Source: DAOUMU01 sp034409055
GTDB lineage: Bacteria > Chloroflexota > Anaerolineae > 4572-78 > J111
Assembly: GCA_034409055.1 (NCBI GenBank)
Contig: DAOUMU010000214.1
Span: 1-11,527 of the forward strand
Length of the DNA: 11,527 bases
Reading direction: 5' to 3'
Made by a program: the position numbers and the translations under genes
Notes under the pieces: model-generated
Told to the model about the DNA's origin: nothing
What the model saw: the letters and a program-made list of their open reading frames with translations, nothing else
Databases searched by the model: none
Part shown: positions 5,981 through 11,527 of the stretch, in pieces
How positions within the stretch are numbered: the stretch's first letter is position 1
Layout of the letters: each line of letters starts with the position of its first letter

Positions 5981-8350
5981 CTAACGAACGCCTTCTATGA
6001 CGGAAATCTTCTCCCGATTCCAGGCGTCAGTGCCGTCGGTCACGATGAGGCTCTGTTGATCTGTACCGTCGGCGTTCATTACCCAGATGGCCCACCGGTT
6101 ATCACGGTTGGAGCGAAAAAAGATGAACCGGCCATCGGGCGAGTAGACCGGGGTCGTATCATGAGCCGGATCGATGGTTAATTGCTCCGGGTTGCCCTGG
6201 GGGCGACCTATTTCATCCAGCGTCACACGATAGATGTCCCAATTGCCGCCTTGCTGTGAGGTAAAAACGATCTGGTTCCCCCACCAATTCGGAAAACTAT
6301 CACTGTTATGGAACGTAATATGCTGGGGGGTTAACCCGTCAAGGTCTACCGTCCATAAACCACACCCCCCTTCCCGGCAAGCTTTCATAACAATTCGGCT
6401 ATTATCCGGTGACCAGGCGGGCTGCTCGCCCCGAATATTGCCTGGTCTTTCCTGCCCAGCCGTATCAAGAAAGAAGATGCGTGACTCGCCGGTATCCTTG
6501 GTCGACTCGTAGGCTATCAGCCCTCCATCTGGTGACCAAGTCAAGTATTTGGCTTTGTCGTCCTCTCGCAACAAAGTTGGCCTATTTGTCTCCAAGTCAT
6601 AAATCCACAGGCCACTACCCCCCGGTGCATTCGGTAGCACGTATTCAATGCCCACTTCGCCCAGGAAAGCAATGCGTTCACCATAGGGCGACCAAGTTGG
6701 GCTGGCTGCCCGAAGCGGAACTAGAATGTCTGCATTCACTATTTCAAGATTGGTCAGATTGGCCAGAAAAAGGGTATGCCCCTCCTCGGCGACTATGTAT
6801 GCCAATTTTAGAGGGAACGGCGTGGGGGTAAAGGTAGACGTTGGGGTCGGGGTTGGGGTAGAGGTGGCCGTTGGGGTTGGGGTGGGAGTAGGAGTGTTGG
6901 TTATAGTAGGTGAAGGGGTTATAGGGATGGTGCTGGTAAGCGATTGTGTCACTGCTGGCTCTGCCGACGTCGGCGCGGTTGTGGGTTCTTCTGATGTTGG
7001 TGTAGCAGAGGGAGATTTGGTGTAAGTCGGGATCGGGGTGCACGTAGTTGTCGGCGTATAGGTGGGTGGGGTGGCGATAGTGGCTTGGGTAATATTAAAT
7101 TTCAATGAAATGGGGTCGTCAGGTTTAAATTGTTGCTCGCGTCCGCTGATCTTCAAAACAATGGTCTGGCTTGGATATTCTGGTGAAGGTTCATAAAGCG
7201 TTTTACATTGATCAGTACCTACTACGATGCCTTCAGCCTCAGCAGGGGCGACTGACCATGTACATTTAAGCTCGTTGCCCGTGTAAGCTCGCCCATTCTC
7301 GTCAACGACAAACACCTCTAACATCACCGCTTTGCTACCAACCAAATCTAGTGGCTGCTTCCGGTCGATTGGACTACCGTTTAGGAAAATTTCAATTCTG
7401 TCAAGGCCAGGCGGTTCTGCTCCCAACATCTGGGCAAGGGTATACCTGATGGGAGCTAATTGATCTAAAAATAGGGCCACAGTAGCCAAGACAACCGCTA
7501 ACACAGCCAGGACAGCAACCAGGGTTCGCTGCTGGCGTTCTCTCCTGGCTGCTTTTTGCTCTTGTAACTTTTCACGGGCTTCAGCGAGCATAGCTGCCAG
7601 ATCAGAGTTCTGAGAGTCAAGCTTAGTCGCTTGCTCTAAGTAGATTACCGCCTGCTGCCATTCCTCATTAGCGTAATGTTTCTTGCCCTGGCGGGAAAGT
7701 TCGAAAAACGCTAATCGCTTTTGGGCATGAGCCAGTTCTGCGCTAACCGTTTTGTAGCCCGGCTCTTTATCGACAATCTCTTGTAAAAGAATGGCTACTT
7801 CTTGCCACTCTGCCTCTTGCTCAGTCTGCTTAGCCTTTTCGTACTGCTTCAAGGCCAATTGGTAAGCTCGTTCAATTTCCTCTCTCTGCTTCGTCTGTTC
7901 CAATAACAACGACGCATCTTTGTAATCGGGCTCTAAATCGAGAATGGCAGTCAGAGTCTCGATGGCTTCAGACCATTGCTGATGATGCAATTGCTCCGAT
8001 ACCTGGGTATACAACCTGGGCAGTTCAATCTCTTTGTGGGCTTGATCATATAAGTCGTTGGCGTTTTTATAGTTGGAATCAATCTCAAGAATCTCTTGAC
8101 ACCGATCCCGGACCGTTTCCCAATCTTCGGCCGTGAGAGCCTGTTGGGCTTGGTCATACAGGGAGGCAAGCTTTAACTGATCTTGACTCTTCTCTAGCAG
8201 GACAGCGGCATCCTTGTAGTTGGGATCCCGCTCGATTACCTCTCTGAGCTGCTCTACAGCGTTGGCCCAATCCTGGGTATGATAGTAGGTATGGGCCAGG
8301 TCATACGTCACTTCAAGCAAAGCGGCTTCGGCGCGTTCCCGGATACTCAT
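5981..8350 (-). CDS. Gene B: TPR - membrane helix - Thr/Pro stalk - WD40-like propeller protein
   Basis: Residues 1 to about 265 hold TPR-like helical repeats at roughly 50-residue intervals with recurring W(x)3-4(A/V) and PxYKDA signatures (PNYKDA 43-48, SNYKNA 92-97, PDYKDA 141-146, PGYKTV 197-202). A basic patch (KAARRERQQR) precedes one hydrophobic helix at 276-295, which places the N-terminus in the cytoplasm and the rest outside. Residues about 315-420 look like a beta-sandwich domain with Cys363 and Cys382. Residues about 425-512 are a Thr/Pro/Ser stalk. Residues about 513-775 carry five blade motifs of the WSPDG type (553, 605, 646, 688, 736), as in TolB/PD40 propellers. The start overlaps the gene A stop by ATGA, with GAGGAAG upstream. 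The probable role is a membrane-tethered sensor or scaffold linking outside binding to the cytosolic ATPases. Confidence 0.88.
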   Translation of the reverse strand: MSIRERAEAALLEVTYDLAHTYYHTQDWANAVEQLREVIERDPNYKDAAVLLEKSQDQLKLASLYDQAQQALTAEDWETVRDRCQEILEIDSNYKNANDLYDQAHKEIELPRLYTQVSEQLHHQQWSEAIETLTAILDLEPDYKDASLLLEQTKQREEIERAYQLALKQYEKAKQTEQEAEWQEVAILLQEIVDKEPGYKTVSAELAHAQKRLAFFELSRQGKKHYANEEWQQAVIYLEQATKLDSQNSDLAAMLAEAREKLQEQKAARRERQQRTLVAVLAVLAVVLATVALFLDQLAPIRYTLAQMLGAEPPGLDRIEIFLNGSPIDRKQPLDLVGSKAVMLEVFVVDENGRAYTGNELKCTWSVAPAEAEGIVVGTDQCKTLYEPSPEYPSQTIVLKISGREQQFKPDDPISLKFNITQATIATPPTYTPTTTCTPIPTYTKSPSATPTSEEPTTAPTSAEPAVTQSLTSTIPITPSPTITNTPTPTPTPTATSTPTPTPTSTFTPTPFPLKLAYIVAEEGHTLFLANLTNLEIVNADILVPLRAASPTWSPYGERIAFLGEVGIEYVLPNAPGGSGLWIYDLETNRPTLLREDDKAKYLTWSPDGGLIAYESTKDTGESRIFFLDTAGQERPGNIRGEQPAWSPDNSRIVMKACREGGCGLWTVDLDGLTPQHITFHNSDSFPNWWGNQIVFTSQQGGNWDIYRVTLDEIGRPQGNPEQLTIDPAHDTTPVYSPDGRFIFFRSNRDNRWAIWVMNADGTDQQSLIVTDGTDAWNREKISVIEGVR
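6817..7078 (-). repeat. Low-complexity Thr/Pro-coding tract inside gene B
   Basis: This tract encodes the stalk (residues about 425-512), rich in alternating PT codons. At DNA level it makes six-base periodicity and, on the plus (template) strand, GGGG runs at 6843-6846, 6849-6852, 6855-6858, 6873-6876 and 6879-6882. Such stalks usually carry an extracellular domain away from the membrane or wall. The tract also gives rise to spurious overlapping reading frames on both strands. Confidence 0.8.
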
Positions 8351-9942
8351 TCTTTCACTTCCTCGGCTTGACGGATGATCTCCTGGAAGATTTCAAGTGC
8401 TTGGAGCAGGTTTCCTTCTTCTCTCAACAGGGTCCCTTGAGTAAATTTGGCTTCGAGTTTTGCCTCTCGAATGTCGTCCCGGTCAGATCGGAGAGCCAGC
8501 GCCCGGTTGAACAGGTGGAAGGCCTCCGTCCATTCTTTTTCTTCAATATGGACATTAGCCAGGGCGTAGGCTGCTTCTACCAGACCGTCCCGGGCTGCTT
8601 CGTCCCCACGTTGGAAAGCATCTTCAAACGCTTCGACGGCCTCGATCAGACGGCCGGCTTCATATAAAGCCTGGGCCAAGCCCAGCGGAGCCCAGGGATG
8701 GTTGGGATTGGCTTTCAAGGCCTGGCGATAGTCGCTGATGGCCGTTTCGTAGTCGCCGGCCAGGTGGACGTCTCGGGCATTTTCGTAAAGTCGCCTGGCT
8801 CGTTGACTGACATGGCCTAAATCGCGTGTTCTATGCTCCAATGGATGTCGGTGGCGAACCCAGTGCCGTACCAGGTCTACCACGAAGCAGAAGCCCTCCT
8901 TGGTTTCAGCCAGAATATCCCACTCCAATAACCTTTGCGGGGCAGAAGTCAACTCAGGTCCCAGGAGCTTGATATTGTTTTCTTCCAACACCTGACGCAA
9001 CTGCTTATGGTTGACTGAGCCCAGTTCATCGGCCACAGAAGCAATAGCGGACAGAACAATCCGTTCCGCGCCCGGTAACCCATCCCATAGCCAGCCGAAT
9101 CCTCCTTCTCCACGTTCCAGGGCCTCCTCAATAGCCTCACCAACCTGTTCTACCGTGACCGTATCTGAGCCAAGCTGCCGAACCTGTTCGAAGATGACCG
9201 AGCAAAGCAGTTGCGTAAAATAAGGATGATTGGCCGTCAGGGTCAGGATCCGGTCGATAGCAGCTTCTTCATAATGCAGAATCTCTTGGGCCGATTCCAT
9301 AACCAAACGTCTAGCGCTTCCAGGTAACAGTCGTGACACGAATTGAAACTTGGCCGTTTTGAAGATTTGACCGAAGTAACTGGGCAGTTCGTCTATGCGA
9401 CGACCGACGACCAGTACAAAGACCAGTTGTGGCTCGTCTTGAATGAGTTGTTGGAGGTAGGGAAAGAAGGTTTGAAAGGCATCAGTGGGTGATAGAGTAT
9501 CATCACCAAGAGCGTCAAATTCGTCGAACAGAAGGGCCAGACGTTGTTTGTCTAATGTTGCGAAGACTTGCGGTAGAAAATCCGTTTGAAAAAAATTGAC
9601 ATCCCGTCTGAAGACGTCCCTCCGGGGACTGAAGAGGTCAAGCGTTCGGGCAATCTGTCGGGCCAAATCGCAGAGGACATTAGGCAGAGGACGACGCGCC
9701 TGCCCTAACAAGTCAAAATACACGGGAACGAATTCGGGGGGTAGATGCCGAAGCAGTTGGTGTAAAATCGAGGTCTTACCAATGCGGCGTTGTCCATAAA
9801 GTACAACCACAATCTGACCGGGTGTGGACAGGGTGGTGCGGACGAAGTCGAAAATATCTTCACGCCCATAGAAGCCATTGGCATCGCTAATGGGAGAGCC
9901 CACCACATAGGGGTTATAGACTTGGCCTATCTTGTCTGCCAT
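8347..9942 (-). CDS. Gene A: STAND-like ATPase with winged helix and C-terminal TPRs
   Basis: After NPYVVGSPISDANGFYGRED comes a P-loop ATPase: Walker A GQRRIGKTS (50-58), Walker B LALLFDEFD (135-143), VVGRR (178-182) in a sensor-like position and NHPYFTQLLC (238-247), which resembles the GxP motif of STAND ATPases. Residues about 290-365 look like a winged helix (LLEWDILAETKEGFCFVVDLVRHWV). Residues about 384-525 form TPRs (YETAISDYRQALKANPNHPW; further units near 425, 460 and 500). It has no membrane segment. The N-terminal half is clearly paralogous to that of gene C, but it carries TPRs where C has the protease. It is the first gene of the leftward block; AGGA lies eight bases before the ATG. 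A switch or adaptor partner for genes B and C is the likely role, by context only. Confidence 0.88.
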   Translation of the reverse strand: MADKIGQVYNPYVVGSPISDANGFYGREDIFDFVRTTLSTPGQIVVVLYGQRRIGKTSILHQLLRHLPPEFVPVYFDLLGQARRPLPNVLCDLARQIARTLDLFSPRRDVFRRDVNFFQTDFLPQVFATLDKQRLALLFDEFDALGDDTLSPTDAFQTFFPYLQQLIQDEPQLVFVLVVGRRIDELPSYFGQIFKTAKFQFVSRLLPGSARRLVMESAQEILHYEEAAIDRILTLTANHPYFTQLLCSVIFEQVRQLGSDTVTVEQVGEAIEEALERGEGGFGWLWDGLPGAERIVLSAIASVADELGSVNHKQLRQVLEENNIKLLGPELTSAPQRLLEWDILAETKEGFCFVVDLVRHWVRHRHPLEHRTRDLGHVSQRARRLYENARDVHLAGDYETAISDYRQALKANPNHPWAPLGLAQALYEAGRLIEAVEAFEDAFQRGDEAARDGLVEAAYALANVHIEEKEWTEAFHLFNRALALRSDRDDIREAKLEAKFTQGTLLREEGNLLQALEIFQEIIRQAEEVKE

Positions 9943-9964
9943 CTACACAATCCTGTCTCTGGAA

Positions 9965-9970
9965 ATTATA
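9965..9970 (-). promoter_or_regulatory. -10-like TATAAT ahead of gene A
   Basis: A perfect TATAAT reads leftward here, 22 bases before the gene A start codon, with AGGA (plus 9951-9954) between them. The predicted start would be near 9958, giving a very short leader. No acceptable -35 hexamer is seen at 16-18 bases, so it may be weak, activator-dependent or accidental. Confidence 0.35.
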
Positions 9971-10023
9971 AGTAAATGAAAGGTGGGCAGGGAGGAAGGT
10001 TAGAAGAAAAATGGAGCACTTAG

Positions 10024-10102
10024 CCTGGCCATCATTAGCCACAGTAGTGTCACAAGCGACGAGAATAGAATCGGTATCCAGTTCGAACAGCAGTTTCTGC
10101 AT
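10024..10102 (-). pseudogene. 5' fragment of an MtdA-like methylene-tetrahydropterin dehydrogenase gene
   Basis: From the ATG at 10100-10102 the leftward frame reads MQKLLFELDTDSILVACD, then TTVANDGQA. As I recall the family, MtdA-type enzymes begin KKLLFQFDTD...FDVVVGYDGGAD. Aligned without gaps, 12 of 26 positions agree, including KLLF, DTD, the D-x-x-V and DG pairs. Similarity stops at about codon 27, and the frame ends at 9914-9916 in unrelated sequence that overlaps gene A's start. No later MtdA parts (nucleotide-binding fold) exist in the window. The fragment is codirectional with and just downstream of the serine-glyoxylate-type aminotransferase, the same neighbour as in methylotroph serine-cycle clusters. 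The match rests on memory, so it could be chance. Confidence 0.45.
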
Positions 10103-10299
10103 CGAAGTCTTCTTCTGAAATCGCAAAAATTAGGTAAAAAGTTGAGGGAGCGGTGAACTATTATTAATCTATTTTAACATTATGTGCTGATAAAAGCAAT
10201 ATCTTATGGGACAATCGGATACTAAAATGAGCGGCTAACAAGCCCCCGTGTGGATCGTTGATGAAGATTAAAAAATAATCCGGTAAATTGTTGCTTCTT

Positions 10300-11391
10300 T
10301 CATCCCACCTTCGCCAGATATTCGTCAATCGCTGCAAACAACCTCTCCATATCCTCAGCCGTGACCTCTCCCATATGAGCGATTCTAAAAGAAATGTCTT
10401 TCAACGGTCCATAGCCGTTGGAGATGACCATGCCGCGCGTTTTTAGGAATTTATTGAGGTCACTAATATTGATCCCAAGCGTGTTTGAAATATTAGACAC
10501 GGTGGGGGAGTGGTAGCCTGCTTCAGACAGCATCGTAAAGCCGGCGTCAATGGCCCACTGGCGGGTGCATTCGGCCAGGACCTGGTGGCGAGCAAAGCGG
10601 GCCTCGAGCCCCTCGGCAAAGATGTGATCCAGTTCTACGTTGAGGGCCCGCATGAGCGAAATGGCCGGGGTAGCCGGGGTGGTGTTCCGTTGCAAATATT
10701 TCTCCAGCAGCAGAAAATCAAAATACCAGCCCCGCCCTGCGACCGTGGCCGCTCGCTCCAGCAGCCGGTCGCTGACAGCGGTAAAAGCCAGGCCGGGGGG
10801 GATAGCCAGAGCCTTTTGAGAGGAGGTCAGCATAATATCCAGGCCCCATTCATCAAAGGGTAGTTTGACCCCGGAAAAGGAGCTGACCGCATCCACAAAA
10901 ATCAAGGTGTCGGGATATTTTTCTCGGACTAAGGCGGCAATCTCGCCCACCGGCGAGGCTACGCCGGTGCTGGTTTCGTTGTGGACGAGGGTGATGGCCT
11001 CGACCCCCTCGTACTGTTCGAGGGCTGCCTCAACCGTTTCCGGTTTGACTGCCTGGCCCCATTCTACGTCAACCCGGATGGCCTTTTTGGCGCAGCCCTG
11101 GGCCACCTGGTGCCAGCGCCGGCCAAAGGCCCCGGCCACAAAGTTGACCACCCGTTGGTGGACCCCGTTGCGAATGGCCGCTTCTTGCATGCCGCTCCCG
11201 GAAGCGGCGACGATATAAACCCGCTGCTCGGTGAAAAAGAGCTGCTTCAACTTTTCCTCGACCTCGGCAAACAGGGACTCAAATTCGGCCGTACGGTGAC
11301 CAATCATGGCCTCGGTCTGGGCTTCGAGCACGTCGGGCCGGACGTTGGTTGGACCGGGGATGAATAGGAAGGGATGCTTTGTATAGTTCAT
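10300..11391 (-). CDS. Class V aminotransferase, serine/alanine-glyoxylate type
   Basis: This PLP enzyme of the AGXT/SgaA group transfers an amino group from serine or alanine to glyoxylate or a related oxoacid. Visible motifs are FIPGPTNVRPDVL (10-22), GHRTAEF (31-37), the ASGSGMQEA PLP-phosphate loop (63-71), HNETSTG (137-143), VDAVSS with PLP-ring Asp167, the Schiff-base Lys193 in TSSQKAL, and RIAHMGE near the C-terminus, whose Arg should bind the substrate carboxylate. Its 363 residues suit the family (about 360-400). The exact donor cannot be fixed from sequence; serine-glyoxylate is favoured by the neighbouring MtdA-like fragment. The ATG at 11391 has no obvious Shine-Dalgarno. It points the same way as the three-gene block but is separated from it by 357 bases. 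Confidence 0.9.
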   Translation of the reverse strand: MNYTKHPFLFIPGPTNVRPDVLEAQTEAMIGHRTAEFESLFAEVEEKLKQLFFTEQRVYIVAASGSGMQEAAIRNGVHQRVVNFVAGAFGRRWHQVAQGCAKKAIRVDVEWGQAVKPETVEAALEQYEGVEAITLVHNETSTGVASPVGEIAALVREKYPDTLIFVDAVSSFSGVKLPFDEWGLDIMLTSSQKALAIPPGLAFTAVSDRLLERAATVAGRGWYFDFLLLEKYLQRNTTPATPAISLMRALNVELDHIFAEGLEARFARHQVLAECTRQWAIDAGFTMLSEAGYHSPTVSNISNTLGINISDLNKFLKTRGMVISNGYGPLKDISFRIAHMGEVTAEDMERLFAAIDEYLAKVG

Positions 11392-11413
11392 AGTTGTTTC
11401 GTAACTACTCAGG

Positions 11414-11466
11414 CACTAAATAGTGGATTCTAAAAGGTGCATTAACACAATATATAGTGTCTATAT
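11414..11466. promoter_or_regulatory. Two palindromes upstream of the aminotransferase gene
   Basis: CACTA-AA-TAGTG (11414-11425) and ATATAG-TGT-CTATAT (11452-11466) are perfect short palindromes 23 and 61 bases before the start codon, sharing TAGTG. A -10-like TATATT reads leftward at 11449-11454, overlapping the second palindrome, though no good -35 accompanies it. The placement would suit operator sites for a dimeric regulator, but A+T-rich palindromes of this size also occur by chance. Confidence 0.3.
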
Positions 11467-11527
11467 TGACATAAAGCGTGAATCCATTTGGCAAGATCTA
11501 GTTTTTGCTGATATCGAGAGCTACTGT

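Larger units (their letters stand above)
9943..10299. other. Intergenic region between the aminotransferase and gene A
   Basis: This 357-base stretch holds, reading leftward, an A+T-rich segment (10130-10299) with a small GATTA/TAATC palindrome (10266-10280), the mtdA-like gene fragment (about 10024-10102) and the gene A -10 element. The palindrome is too short and A+T-rich to call a terminator for the aminotransferase gene. No RNA gene or intact reading frame is recognised. Confidence 0.6.

Noticed and set aside
6726..7043. Open frames of 99 residues on both strands across the stalk of gene B (Val/Gly-rich on plus, Tyr/Pro/His-rich on minus)
   Set aside because: Low-complexity Pro/Thr codons lack stops in several frames; gene B continues through with domains on both sides.
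11466..11494. Plus-strand promoter starting with TTGACA at 11466
   Set aside because: No acceptable -10 hexamer lies at 16-18 bases, and the window ends before any gene could be seen.

Overview
The window looks like a fragment of a bacterial chromosome, most likely from a Chloroflexota (Anaerolineae-type) organism. This is an inference from several traits: moderate-to-high G+C housekeeping genes, ATPases opening with an NPY/FVxGxP...GR motif, Thr/Pro-rich stalks carrying WSPDG propellers, a CHAT protease, and heptanucleotide repeat arrays between genes. No rRNA, tRNA, transposase or CRISPR array is visible.

Layout. Positions 1-20 hold the first codons of a gene running leftward out of the window, with a strong Shine-Dalgarno inside a hairpin. 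A heptamer array (122-192) leads into an M20 zinc peptidase (187-1566, +). A near-consensus promoter (1582-1610) precedes a pentapeptide-repeat protein (1640-2683, +). An inverted pair of heptamer arrays (2726-2789) precedes a tRNA-dihydrouridine synthase (2811-3794, +). Immediately after dus is a diverged second copy of its 3' end (3795-3835) in a broken frame.

The most interesting part is a leftward three-gene block, 9942 to 3921. Gene A is a STAND-like ATPase with C-terminal TPRs. Gene B has cytoplasmic TPRs, one membrane helix, a Thr/Pro stalk and an extracytoplasmic WD40-like propeller. Gene C is a related STAND-like ATPase fused to a CHAT (caspase-like) protease with an intact His/Cys pair. 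A and B overlap by ATGA. B and C are separated by an amber codon followed by 36 open codons that end in an ATGA overlap with C. I read this as a candidate membrane-tethered sensor / ATPase switch / protease effector module, possibly for conflict or stress signalling. That function is inference.

Upstream of the block on the same strand is a class V aminotransferase of the serine/alanine-glyoxylate type (10300-11391, -). Between it and gene A lies a short fragment resembling the N-terminus of methylene-tetrahydromethanopterin/tetrahydrofolate dehydrogenase (MtdA-like, about 10024-10102). In methylotrophs that gene sits beside serine-glyoxylate aminotransferase. The three-gene block is thus bounded by two gene scars, the dus tail copy and the mtdA-like head, which suggests it is an acquired island.
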